Below the pieces are notes generated by a model. The model saw only the letters and a list, made by a program, of their open reading frames with translations, was not told where the DNA came from and searched no databases. A program made the translations under genes and the position numbers. A stretch of DNA of 64,000 nt from Datisca glomerata (taxonomy: Eukaryota; Streptophyta; Magnoliopsida; Cucurbitales; Datiscaceae), in the NCBI GenBank assembly GCA_003255025.1, contig QANY01008723.1, positions 620,001 through 684,000 on the forward strand. The letters are read 5' to 3'. How positions within the stretch are numbered: the first letter of the stretch is position 1; the number at the start of each line of letters is the position of its first letter. This document shows positions 35,800 through 47,550 of the stretch, piece by piece.

Positions 35800-37034
35800 G
35801 GCGGAGTTGGAGTTGGATTTGGAAAGGAGGGAGATAAGATTGGAGGGTGGGGCTTGGCCGTTTGGGTTTAAGGATTAGGCGATGGAGGAGGAGGAGGATT
35901 ATGAAATGTTATCTTCAAGGGACGAAAGAGGGCCTCATATGTGGCGCTATCCACCTCTGCCAGTCTTTGGAGGGACTAGTGAGGTTGGTTACCTTGATAT
36001 CATGGAATTTCTGTGCTCCCAATTGTTACACACACATCTTGGACTTGGCTCTCATTTGTTTAGCTTTTTTTTCCTTTCTCCGTGTTTCTTTTCATTTAAT
36101 CAAATTTACTTTATAATTCAAAAAATAAATTATAATGACTTAAACTCATTCATTAAAATAATAAGAATAATAAGTGAAGCAATTTAAATTACTTAATCAA
36201 TCTCACATGTCCTATCATGTATATGATCAAAGATTATATACCTAACAATATATTGATATCATGTATATTAATATTCATGTATATCTCACAAACTCTAAAT
36301 GCTTCTACAAACAATTCATCATCGTCCCTAAAAGATCTGTAATGAGACAAAAGTTACAAAACGAGGTTAACAATTCTTGAACAACACTTAGAAGTTAGAA
36401 GTGCCATTGAAGTGCCTATATTGCCTATTAAGTCAACTCAGTGGTATTATAGGATTTCCATCTTCATCGCATATTAGGTTTACCTTCATATATATCTCTT
36501 ACTGATAATAGTTTGATTCTTTGGGCTCCTCCCTCTACCCTATGCATGTAGAGCATTTATGTTCGATTGTTCTTTATATAAATTTAGGTTTTTCTTATTG
36601 GGCTGAGATATCTCAATTAAGAAAATATCTCAGATAGCAAGATATTCGGCGTGTGATCGCGACCATATAATTATGAGAGAACATCCCACGACAGTTTCAG
36701 CCTTTATTTTGTTCATGGGTCTTATCAACAATGAATGAGGTTCTGTTTCATGTCCTTGCTGGCGAGCTCATTCAATTATGTTAGTTTGCACCTACGTGTC
36801 CACTACGCTGCCATTTTTCGCATGTTCTATCCTTTGTTTTACTCTGTTATGAGATAATTGATGTCATAGGTTTGTGTGCAACCTTTCACCATAATACGAG
36901 CCCTCTAGATAGAGCATCATTCCCATTAGCTGGAGCGCATTTAATGCACCTCACCTCTTCACGCATGTCGTTGCTCATATAAACTTTGGCAAACTATGCC
37001 TTTATAGAGTCTCATGCACTTTGCACGTATTGAG
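35800..37034. other. promoter side of the EF-Tu gene, no other gene
   Basis: Upstream of the EF-Tu start on the minus strand. The first 80 bases are pyrimidine-rich on the coding strand, fitting a 5' untranslated leader. No convincing TATA box was seen. A GAGGCCCTC segment at about 35927-35935 contains a GGCCC core found in many plant housekeeping promoters, which is suggestive only. Plus-strand frames around 35847-36187 have no recognisable product. Confidence 0.4.
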
Positions 37035-37812
37035 AGATTCACCATAGGAGTGGAAATGGGTGAACTTATTTCTTTAGAAACGTCTATCACACAAAAATCC
37101 TATGCTCGTACGCCCTGTGTCATGCCTTTTTTAGAGTTTATCATGACTTTACCTACAAGAAGCTCTTCAACCTATTTCAAAATTTTAAACTTACGCTCAT
37201 CCATATCCCTCTTGCTTTTATGCTTTCTTGTTTGTTAGAGATATTTATTCTTTGTTCATGAGAGTAAATGTCTTTTCTATTTCTTTTCTCCAAAAGATGA
37301 ACCTCAATATTTTTTCTCATTCTACTTCTAAGATCGAGAGAGGAAATCTGAGTTTTGGTGAATTCCAATAGCCATACGCTTATAGCTTTTTTAGTGGGGT
37401 TACAGTTCAACGAGGTGAAGATTGCATTGCTCTTATCCCATAATCTACTTTATCAAGCTCGTCAGGATCTATCTTTAATTTAAAGGGTTTCTGTATCAAG
37501 ATTGAGCTTGTCCAACCTCGGAATATCGTGTTTGCTTTGGAGCAACTCATATTCTTACTTTCAGTTTCATCTCTCTATTCATCAAATCTCCTCCACTCTC
37601 ATTCTTGAGGTCCAACAACTTCTAGCTTCTCTTCTTTCGCTTTTTTAATTGGCTATGAAACATGCTTGTCCAAGCCCTTTTGAATTATCCCCAATTGTAA
37701 ATTTTACAAAACCTCCCAGACAACTATGATGTACTTAAAAGGCTAATTTTATTTTTATTACTTCTGATTCTTGACTTCTATGCACTTAGAGATCTTAATG
37801 ATGTAACTTTCA
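37035..37812. repeat. unidentified ~0.78-kb repeat, copy B
   Basis: Direct partner of 31780-32568, with the same order of landmarks. The copies lie about 5.25 kb apart with the EF-Tu gene between them. Confidence 0.85.
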
Positions 37813-38100
37813 TTATAAATAGATGAAAAGTATGTACTTTTCAATTTTACTTACTTGGTGCGCTTGGTAGTCTTTTCAGACTTGTTTGTTTTTTCATCAT
37901 TTGAGATGAACTTTTCGGATTAAGCTTCCATAAATGGTCAGCTCGATGCTATCGCTTAGGCCATTTGGTTTTAGGCACCTTGGGTGGAAATCAAACATTA
38001 ATGAGAATGTAGATAATTCATGTATTTGTTAAAGTTATTCTTGCAGAAATTGGATCCCAAGTTTGACATTTGAGAATGTAGATGACTGTCCATGACAAAG

Positions 38101-38345
38101 CCACTGAGGATGAGGCCAATGAGCACCAAATGACAAGCATTATCTTATCCAGGGTGAAACCGCTAAAGAAGATATCGAGGAGTACCATGTGATGAGCCTT
38201 GTCTAAGGAGAAACCACTGAGGACGAGGCCAAGAGTACCAAGTGGCGAGCACTTCCTCTTGTGCTAGCAAAATCACCAAGGACGAGGTCCCCACAAAATT
38301 GAGAATGAGCCCCGTCCTCAAGCACATGACTGAGGACGAGCTCGT
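38101..38345. repeat. degenerate 54-60-bp tandem repeat (GAGGACGAGG type)
   Basis: The words CCACTGAGGATGAGGCC, CCGCTAAAGAAGATATCGAG, CCACTGAGGACGAGGCC and CACCAAGGACGAGGTCC begin at about 38101, 38160, 38214 and 38274. The units are strongly diverged. The block probably belongs to an LTR-like sequence that continues beyond the Helitron. Confidence 0.65.
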
Positions 38346-38525
38346 TCCCATGAAACCAAGGACTAAGAGTGAGGATCATTGAACTTCATATTTTGTCTAT
38401 GTCCAAGAAAAAAAAAAGACACTCAAATAAAAGGAGAATCCTTTGGTGGGAAAAGTTCTCGCCTTCCTCAAACTCGGTTTTTAGGCAGAGGTGTGAAACT
38501 CATCGAGAAGGACAAAGTGTCATAA

Positions 38526-39500
38526 TCTCTACTATATTAAAAGTGGTTTAGAGGGGAGAAACTTTTGATTTTACATTTCACCCTTTATAGCCTCCTAAAA
38601 TATAGTACAAGTTGGGCACTTCACTTTTTTTCTCTAATTCATATATGAAATTATATCTTTTATTTAATTAATGATAATTTACTTTTAAGTTGTTAGTAGA
38701 ACTAAATTGTTTATAATATTACGTGGTCAAAAATTAATATATGTGAAGATAAAATTTGTGATTTTTGTATAACAGTTTTTTTAAGTAATAATAATGGTTT
38801 TATTATAAATTTATAAATAAAATATGTTGTAACTATGATATCATATATAAATGAATTAAGAAATACACTAATATATTTTTAGATAAGAGAGACTATATCT
38901 TAATGTGATAATCATTTTTTTCCTATTTTACTCTTAATAGCCTCCTAAAATATAGTACAATTTGAGCATTTCACATTTTCTCATTTAATTCATATATAAA
39001 ATTATATTTTCTATTTAATGACAATTTATTTTTAGGTTGTTAGTAGAACTAATATTTCTATAATATTATGTAGCCAGAAATTAATATATGTAAAGATAAA
39101 ATTCAAGATATCTTGTACAATAAATTTTTCTTTTTAAGCCAATAATAATGGTATTATAAATTTTTCTTTTTAAGTCAACAATATTGTTATTATAAATTTT
39201 TCTTATGATATCTAGGAAATAAAATATTCATATAAATGAATTTTGAAAACAAACATTAATATTTAATAAGAGAAACTATATCTTAATATGATGATCATTT
39301 TTTAAGACTGATAAATTAATGGAATAAAATTATTTTCTATATTATTCAAAGAACAATGTTATATAGTGCAATTTAAAGAATGTAAACAAGTTAATGTATT
39401 TATAGATTACAAGAAGTTTTAAAGATATTTAATATTAATTTTAAATCATATGTATTTTATATTAGTTTAACACGTGCGAGGCACACAATTTTTCTACTAG
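38526..39500 (+). mobile_element. non-autonomous Helitron
   Basis: Begins TCTCTACTATATTAAAAG, the usual 5' terminus of many plant Helitrons, and ends CTAG preceded by GTGCGAGGCAC, a short hairpin. The flanking bases are A before and T after, the A^T target rule. No target duplication is expected. Length is 975 bp with no Rep or helicase frame. The interior consists of two tandem copies of a unit of about 350-380 bp, each starting near TAGCCTCCTAAAATATAGTA (38587 and 38938) and ending near ACTATATCTTAAT. Confidence 0.85.
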
Positions 39501-40146
39501 TAGACATTAAATGTGCATCGACCAATCAGGAGCTAAGGTAAGGGTGAACATACAAAGCTCGTCACCTGATAAGTCAACCAACTTTCTGAGTTAGGATGTC
39601 ATCGGGAGCATTAAATATAGTTAGTTCAATGAGGAGCAAAAAGGTGTATTGCCACGTACAAGTAACACTACACATCACCACATGCCACTCCTTATCTTTG
39701 CCAAGCCAATAGGAGAGGCATGAGACCGAAGATTATTCAAAGGCAAAACCTCATTGAAGGGACGACTTCGGCTTGTACCTGAGGCAACCGTGTTCCAGCC
39801 ACTCCTGTTTCCCAGACAAACACTATAAAAAGGGTGATAATGGCATTCATTAAGGTAGACAACAAACACCCATCACGCTCTCTACTTTGCTTCCTCTATG
39901 TCCTTACTAACTTAAGCTTTAAAAATAAGACATACCCCTTTCCTTAATCTCCTACTTTACCTTTCATTTTTGTAGGTGTTGAGATTAAAGTGAAGATATT
40001 GCTAAAGTAATCTCATCTGAGATTTGACCGTCAACAAGAGTTTAAAGGATAAAAAGTGAAATACAATTTTCTTCTTATTATAAATAATATATTTTATAAT
40101 TTATCATATAAGAAAATATTTCTCAAAATGACTTGATTTAAATGCC
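39501..40146 (+). other. LTR-like sequence with TATA box, no gene
   Basis: A TATA box CTATAAAAAG (39823-39832) is followed by a leader-like tract and GTAGGTGTTGAGATTAAAG. Together with 38101-38525 it looks like one LTR-type sequence split by the Helitron. No second LTR or target duplication was identified, so this is an inference. Confidence 0.4.
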
Positions 40147-40904
40147 AAAACTGTAACGCCTGGATCCCCGAGGGTTAAACATACGTGTAATTTCATAATT
40201 TTGAAATATTCGATTCGAAACAAACTCTAATTTTAAGAAAAATCTCAAATTTAAAATTCTTAATTTACCCATGATGGAAAACCTCTGACCTTAAATAGCG
40301 GAAGCATTAAACTTATCCATGATCGGAATCTTAATCAATATATAGCGGAAGCGATAAAGTGTCTTAAATGCATAATTCATAAAACCTTGAAGAACTGAAT
40401 TAAATTCTGAAATAAAGTCAAAACTTGAAATCCATAATTCATGAAACTTTCACTCATCATAATTCTTAGAAAATCATAATGTAAAATAAACTACTTAAAT
40501 AACCAAGTTTAATAGAAATCATTTTTCTAAGTTTTAAATCAAATCATAAACTGAAAACATAAATTCTCATGATCTAACTGGTTATGGCAGTCTCCTACTC
40601 ATGTTGCTCGTCATCACCACTTGCATCGTAAATAACTGTGGGGGAATGAGTATTTTCAAATACTCAGTAAGCAAACTCACATAATAACATGCATCCACAT
40701 GTCATAAATGCAATCATGACATAACATAACTGAACTTGACATATAACATAAGAGAAATAAAGTAACGTACTTAATCATGACATGGCTTAACATAGCACGC
40801 AGATAACACGTGTCTCAAACAGAATCATTTAACAATCTTAATTATATCTTGGTTTGGCATATCCTCTAGTTAACAACCTAATCAAACTAATCACACGTTA
40901 ACTG

Positions 40905-41140
40905 AAACACATTATGGCGAATTGGGTGACGAAATAGATGGCACACATCGGGCGACGAAACAGATGACACTCATTAAGTGACAGAACAGATGGCACTCAT
41001 AGGTGATAAAAAATATGAACAGATGGTACCTCATGAGTGACGAAAAAATATTTACAAATGACACCCAATGAATGACCAAAACATGAACAGATGGCACCCT
41101 ATGTGTGACAAAAGCATGAACAGATGACACCTCATTCGTT
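40905..41140. repeat. imperfect tandem repeat in the solo LTR (GTGACGAAACAGATGGCAC type)
   Basis: Six or more diverged copies of a unit of about 30-45 bp, built on GTGACGAAACAGATGGCAC and ATGAACAGATGGCACC. Confidence 0.7.
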
Positions 41141-41469
41141 TAACAGAACATAACGTGAACAGTACTGATTTATTGTTAACTAAAGGTCATGCTTAAGTTC
41201 ATATTTTGCTTAATTACCACTTGAATGAATTAACCTCATAAATTGCAGAATCCAACGTATGACAAAAATTAATCATATAATGCATATTGATACATATAAC
41301 AGAATCAAACATGATAACATACTACGCAAAATCAGTCATACTCAGACATTTATCTCATGATAATCACATTAATAACTGAACAGTAATCAATTACCAAAGT
41401 GTTAACGAAAAATAATAATTATTGAAAAATGGTTAAACAGATAATAAATACATGCTTTAATTATAATAT

Positions 41470-41720
41470 CAGAGTCACATCGTTATATAACTCAATTTAC
41501 ACAAACATATATATAAACATAACATGTGTATAGACAATTAAAGCTGATGAGAATAATACATATTACATTTATCACATGTAGGTCACATTACAATATAAAT
41601 TCACTTACACAAGCACATATATTTATCACACATGGGTCACATTACGATATAAATTCACTGACACAAAGCATATACATTTATAACAACGGGAGTCACACCA
41701 TCATGTAAGCTCACTTACCT
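41470..41720. repeat. ~62-bp tandem repeat in the solo LTR
   Basis: The words GGTCACATTACAATATAAAT and GGGTCACATTACGATATAAA and further diverged neighbours recur with CACTTACACAAGCACATAT, giving three to four copies. Confidence 0.7.
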
Positions 41721-42074
41721 GAAGCGGAAGAATAAATTAAACAATTAATGACCTGAAATCCAAAAAACATAATCACTAAATTGTTTTGAAATAAAACAAT
41801 ATAAACACATTTTTAATATCATAAAATAAAAGAGAATTAATTAAAACGGTATGAAGGGGTCTGAGTGAGGTCTATAAACAATATATCAGGTCCAGAGTCA
41901 AATGATAAAGCTTCAGATCAAAAGGTTCAAAATGAGCTGGTTCGGACCAGTCCGGTTTGATTTTATCTGATGGACCGGTTCAGGTCGGTCCGAGTAAACT
42001 GAACCGGTTCGGTTCATGATGAACCGGTTCAGGACAGAACAACTGGGTGCAAGACCCAGTTGCAGAATAGAACG

Positions 42075-42660
42075 TGAGAAAACAAGGGGGAAGAGAGAGA
42101 GAGAAAACAAGAAGGAGAGAGAAACAAAGAGGGAAGAAAAACAGTGAGGGAATCTAAGAGGGGAAGAGAGATAGGGATATAGAGAGAAGCAGAGAGACAA
42201 AGAGCGAGAGAGAGGGATATAGAGAGAAGCAGAGAGACAGAGAGCTAGAGAGAGGGAAACAGAGGGAGAGAGAAAAGACAGAGAAAGAAGAGAAGAAGAA
42301 AGAAATTGGGAGAGAGAAACAGAAAGAGAAAGAGGGAAGGGGAAAGACCGAGAGAGAGCAACCATTAAGAAAGAAAATTAGAGAAAGAGATGGAGAATGA
42401 AATAGAGGGGCAAGAAACAGAGATGAAGATAAATGAAAGAGAGACCAAGAGAACAGAGGCACAAACCAAGCTTCTGCTGCCAGTACAAAGCTAGATGGTG
42501 CAGGGAATTGAAATAGGAACAGCGAGAGGGACATGGGCGAGAGAGATAGTAAAAAGGGAAAACAAAGAGAGAATGTGACAAAGAGAACCAGAGAGTGAGT
42601 GAGAGGAAAACAGAGGCTGAAGGAAAGAGAGGCGGGAAACAATGATCGGGAAAAAAATAT
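42075..42660. repeat. purine-rich (GAGA) low-complexity tract
   Basis: Almost pure GA-rich sequence with a local duplication of GGGATATAGAGAGAAGCAGA near 42170 and 42212. Long minus-strand frames here (41913-42714) are rich in Ser, Leu and Phe only because of composition, and are not genes. Confidence 0.85.
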
Positions 42661-43369
42661 AGAGATAAATGGCTTACCATAGATGACGATGTAGCACCAA
42701 CGATCACACAACACAGTGTTCTTGAAAAAAAGTCTGGTGGTCGGCGATGGAAGCTAAGAGAAAACAGAGGGTGAGAGAGCCTTCACAGGTGGCTGCGTTC
42801 AAAAAGAGAGACGAATAGAGAGAGATTGAAGGAGAATAATATATATANACCATATATAATTAAAATTATTTTATCAAAATTACAAATAATCACTTTTTAA
42901 AATCAAATTTTAAAATCACTTTATATTTTAAATCAATTTTATAAAAATGTCCATTTACGAAGGGTCGGAATATTACAAAAACCCATTACATTATTTTTGC
43001 TTTGACATATTTTTATAACTGGAAACAATTACAATTGTTTGGTTTTTTAAAAACAAAAAACATATGCAGATAATTTACTCCACGAACAAGTTGGCCATCA
43101 AAAACATTATCATAGGTTACTTACACGAAAAACTTTACAATGCCGGAAAATTATTCCCAGCACATTGATGTTGGGTCATTGTGGCCCTTAGATGCTTTTA
43201 GAGTAATTTGAGACACACAAAACCCAGCAAGTAAAGAGTTTTTTTGGGTAATCTGTAAATATGGAAGTTGACCTGCGTGTATCACGATCTAATAGGGAGT
43301 ATTGGGACCAAACGCTTGTGTGTCTTGCGTTTGGGTTCCAGACGCGACCAGGGGCCCCAAACGCCTGTT

Positions 43370-43441
43370 ATGGTAGGTGACTCGCCAACCATGACTGGCG
43401 TTTGGGGCCCAAACGCCAGTCTTGAATGGCGACTCACCATG
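43370..43441. repeat. palindrome with 12-bp perfect arms
   Basis: CTGGCGTTTGGG and CCCAAACGCCAG face each other across one G (43395-43419). Imperfect complementarity continues outward through CGCCA and ATGGTAGGTGACTCGCC/GGCGACTCACCAT. Further AAACGCC words lie at 43310-43365. The strand could fold into a hairpin of about 35 bp. Confidence 0.85.
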
Positions 43442-43599
43442 TAGTGATGGAGTTTAGGTCCCCATTGTGGCGTTTAACCCTACTTGTTTTGATACACTTA
43501 TTCATTCTTATGCTCTTAGACATACATATTAATTTCACACAATTATGCTTTTATTTCATGTACTTGTAAATTCTAGATCTCTCTCTCCCTCTCATAAAA

Positions 43600-44260
43600 T
43601 TATGCATTGCATTTATTTTTTTCACACACTTAGTCATTTTACAGCTTAACCGTGATCATTTTCACAACTTAACATTTTTCTACACTTAGCAATATTTTCA
43701 TCATTTTCTCACCCTTTGTCATTTTCACGCATTTGTTTTATCACTTAGTCACATTTTCGTGCACTTAGACATTTTTATAACTTAGCTACATACACTTACC
43801 CATTTTTATTCACTTAAAAATTTTCATGGACTTAACTATATTCACAAACTTGGTCATTTTCACACATTTTCATATACTTATCATTTTCATGTAGTTGTTT
43901 TGATACATTTAGTCATTTTACACACTTAGCCACTCATATGCACATATTCATTTTCCGTGACTTGATCATATCACAACTTAGCTATTTTTATACACTATCA
44001 TATTTCCATTCTCCACTTTTACATTTTCACGTACTTGTTTTGATGAAATTTAACTATTTTCACGTACTTAATAATTTTCCAAGGTAGCATTTTTCACACA
44101 AGTGTTTTGAAGCATTTTGCTATTTTAATACACTTACTCATTTTTATACCCTTAGTCAGTTTCACACTTGACCATTTTTCAACCCTTAATCTTATTGTAA
44201 ATCTTTAACGTAAATTTTTATATACTTGATCATTTTCACGTATTAATCTCATTGTAAATT
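43600..44260. repeat. degenerate short satellite of TTTTCACACACTTAGTCA type
   Basis: Over 650 bp is made of 30 or more diverged variants of an approximately 17-22-bp unit containing CATTTTCAC, ACACTTAGTCA or CACGTACTTG. No coding content. Confidence 0.75.
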
Positions 44261-44732
44261 TTTATGAAATAACAACTCTTTACAAAAAAAAAAATATATC
44301 ATTCATTGGTATCACTGCATATGCATATTCTTTTTTCGTCACAAATCCCTTCTATTATAAACTCAATCGACTTCTTTAACTATTAAGTCGTTGATGAATG
44401 GATCGAGAATTTCTTCCTTTGCTGAACTATATTTGTCTATACGCTTCTTCAATGACCATTAATCCTGGTACTTTTTAATGTTTGCTTTAGCTGCATCGTT
44501 TGTGCCCTAAAGGATCGTGTTGCAATGCATTTTCCATCTCTGATCTATAATCTACTTAAAGATAAATAACAAGATAAATAATAAGATCCCAAACCAGAAT
44601 CCAAGTAGACCACAACAATGCAAATTTAAGCATGTCGACAGCGACAAATCAAGTGTACAACATATGGATAATAAGCATACCGGCAGTGACAAATCCAACA
44701 AGGATTAGATAGTGCAAAACTAATATACAAAC

Positions 44733-44815
44733 CTCCAAAGCCTTTCTTTGATCTCTCCTTTTGTAATATGCTGATCAAGCGATTCGGGAACATCTTGTGG
44801 AGTTACATAGTCATA
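44733..44815 (-). pseudogene. possible orphan exon, sucrase/ferredoxin-like family
   Basis: An 83-bp open segment between AG and GT splice signals reads YDYVTPQDVPESLDQHI and GEIKERLW. The VTP.DVP..LDQHI pattern resembles the C-terminal part of the plant sucrase/ferredoxin-like (thioredoxin-fold) family, from memory. No convincing neighbouring exon was found: the open-like segment at about 44388-44540 contains stops. It is either an exon of an unrecognised gene or a captured fragment. Confidence 0.3.
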
Positions 44816-44999
44816 CTTGCAATGAACAAAAATAATTTAATCCTAGTTTAGTTTATAGCATAAATTTCCAAATTGTCAAATAACATCAATCAACAAGGAT
44901 ACATATCTTACCAATGACCCATATAGAGAAAACATGAAAAAGTATAAGAGTTTCATTAATCAACTAAATGAATACAATTATAAACTAAAACCAAGTCCT

Positions 45000-45100
45000 A
45001 TTTTCTCTACATGATCCTTGAATTTTAATTTTGGCATGCCCTTAGTCAAAGGATCAACAATAATCAACTAAGTGCTATTATGCTCAATTCGTGAGATAGC
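45000..45100 (-). pseudogene. copia pol C-terminal scrap
   Basis: Minus strand reads LIIVDPLTKGMPKLKFKDHV, the C-terminal signature of copia RNase H (compare PLTKGLPPKTF in copia A). Nothing else of this copy is recognisable nearby. Confidence 0.7.
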
Positions 45101-46800
45101 AAGAAGGAATATTATTAAATATGCATATATAACCTAATTGCATCATGTTGTAAAAGATGCAGAGATAAGTTCAAGATTGACAGCAGGTTAAAGGAAGATA
45201 ACTTGAAAATACTCCCCACTCAATATTAATAATTTGAAAATCAATACAACTTTGTCCAAATAACAATGATAAAACAGAAGAATAACATGAGAAATTTGAA
45301 ATTTGATACTATGACTTACTGTTCATCTACAAGAAGATAGACTCGTTGTCAATAACCAGTTTTAATTACCCAAAAAAGTACTTCCAAACAAATTCAGAAC
45401 AACATGTTATCCATATTTTCCTACCGTCAAATTCTAAAATAAATCTAGAGGTTCAATCGAATCACATATGAATCAACAATAAAAGCAATCATTAAAAAAG
45501 GCTAGAGCAGAGAGAGTCTGAACCTCAATTGACTTCATAATCAACATATTAAACGGACATTTAACATACAATCTACAAGACCTTGCTAGCCTGCTTCTCC
45601 CATTCTTTTGTGCTCCAAACACAAAGTAGTAACTAATTAGGACTTATATCTAATTAAGAACACTAAATTAAACAACTATTACAAACTCTCATATTCAGAG
45701 GTTAAAACAGTTTGAGGAAAAAGGAAAATAATATGCATAGTTTCCAAATGGGAATATATGCAATTTTTATATGGATTACACACAATGGTTACTCTTGTTG
45801 AAAAATTATAACCAATCACAACTGATTTTACCTATGGGTCAGCTACTGAGGATACAAGCACATTAAGAACATTTGAGAAAGTGAGGCCAGTTATTCTTTC
45901 TAGACAACCTTTAAACTTGGTCTTAACCTGCAAGGATGGAGTAGAGTCAAAACGTATAATCTGAAAAATCTTGCAAATATAGCATACTTAAAATACTTGA
46001 GCAAACAAAGCAACCAATGAAACACAAGCTCCAAGCCTTAATCAAGCTCTGATATCAAAATAGTGAAAACCCAGTTCCAATGAAACCAGTGAAATACGAG
46101 CTCCAAACCAATGAAACCCAAATCCAATATCGGAACCCTAGAAACCCACCATCATCAACCGAACATTTAGCGACATAAAACCAGAATCAATTCACCACAA
46201 TCGATTCTCCAACAACATTGATTTACACAAAACTATAAACTTCAGAGTTTGCATTTTGAATTTTTTTAAGACATAAGATCGTACCAGGTTTTCTAATCAA
46301 CTCCATGTGAACAAAATCCAACTCGTTTTGAAGATTAGAACCAAAATCTCGAGCGTCGTCTAGATCGAGATGTCAAACTTGAAGGATTAGCGAACTTACC
46401 GAACCAAAACCACAAATCACGAGAAAAGCTTGGAGAAGAGAGCTCGATCGAAGTCGCCGAGGGAAGCTTCTATTCACGTGCCCTAATTTTTTGTTATGGG
46501 AAGTCGAATGAGAAAGGAGGAAAGGATAAGGGGCTAAGCTTCGTCTAAGTTTTAGGGGTTTTTTGGAAATGGGAAAGGGGAAATCGAAGGATAGAGGAGG
46601 AAAGGAGAAAGGGAAAGTGAAATAAGGACGAGCTACCTGCTCCTCCAGTTGCAAAACAATTTTACCCATGAACCCATCTAATGTCTGGGATCATTCTGAT
46701 CAGATCTAACGATCAGAATTAATTTTAGCATCAATGTCGAAAAAAAATTTCCTGCTATTGGAGATTGATCCTAGTTACACATATCTACAATGCACCTCGC
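45101..46800. other. no confirmed gene; possible decayed gene 5' region
   Basis: A segment at about 45842-45930 is open between AG and GT on the minus strand (KFKGCLERITGLTFSNVLNV) but ends in a stop and is not recognised. The pyrimidine-rich stretch at about 46400-46620 (minus strand) ends at a GTAAGT donor-like site and could be an untranslated first exon. The frame at 46373-46669 is not a known protein. Confidence 0.3.
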
Positions 46801-46810
46801 AATAAGTCTA

Positions 46811-46910
46811 TCAGGGCTAAAGGTCAATCTTCTTACCACACGGGATATCCACCACTTGGTTCAGGGCTATAGGTCAATCTTCTTACCGCACGGAATATCC
46901 ACCACTTGGT
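46811..46910. repeat. 50-bp tandem duplication
   Basis: Two adjacent 50-bp copies start TCAGGGCTAAAGGTCAATCT (46811) and TCAGGGCTATAGGTCAATCT (46861). They differ at only three positions by eye. Confidence 0.95.
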
Positions 46911-47464
46911 GGTTACAATTGTCTGAATCTGACCGTCATATAACTCTTGTTTTCTCGACCTCATTTGTTAAGATTTTTTTGGGTGATCATTTCTTTAAGG
47001 AATTAAAACCCAAAATTTAGATTCAATTTGATGATAAGTAAATCCATAATTACTGCTCGATACATTATAATAACTGGAATGTTGATGAACGTCTAAACTA
47101 TCTGTAATGTTATAAGCATATTTGGCTCTCTCCTGTTCTACATTATTTGATCTCTATTCTCTTCCATTCTTGTTCTCCTTCATAGTCATTTTGATCACAA
47201 AATGGTATGCAAACGCGTCCAAAGTTTTTAATGAATCAGAGAAAAAAACGGACTTTCAGAAATGAGAAAAAAATTAATTTCTATTCTTTAGCACTAAATA
47301 AAACAGTGGCAGTTACCGAACGCTTGTAACAAGATACAGATTGCCAACAACTGCACGAGTACACACTCAACGTTAACCTTATTGATGAGGACCCACAAAA
47401 TAAACCATGATATGCAAAATGGAAAACCAAATAAAATCCTGAGACTCCTTGCCAAAAATGATCA

Positions 47465-47465
<1 letters not shown>
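46911..47465. other. downstream flank of bL19 gene, nothing recognised
   Basis: No frame or repeat supports a gene. Confidence 0.5.

Positions 47466-47513
<48 letters not shown>
47466..47513. repeat. (CT)24 microsatellite
   Basis: An uninterrupted CT run ends 37 bases from the bL19 stop codon. It would be (GA)n in the 3' untranslated region of that transcript. Confidence 0.95.
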
Positions 47514-47515
<2 letters not shown>

Positions 47516-47550
47516 CAACATTTTTCTGATCCCGCTAGCTGTAATGCTTG

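Larger units (their letters stand above)
40152..42977. mobile_element. solo LTR (2.83 kb) with AAAAC target duplication
   Basis: Starts TGTAACGCCTGGATCCCCG and ends GGTCGGAATATTACA, with short inverted ends TGTAA/TTACA. Identical AAAAC pentamers flank it (40147-40151 and 42978-42982). No gag or pol frame lies inside; it carries several internal tandem repeats and a purine-rich tract. TG...CA ends plus a 5-bp duplication and absence of coding sequence indicate a solo LTR. The family could not be named. One N occurs at 42848. Confidence 0.85.

Noticed and set aside
35375..35878. 167-codon plus-strand frame
   Set aside because: It is the antisense shadow of the EF-Tu N-terminal region.
41913..42714. 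Long minus-strand frames of 109-186 codons
   Set aside because: They are Ser/Leu/Phe-rich translations of the purine-rich tract in the solo LTR, open in several frames at once by composition.
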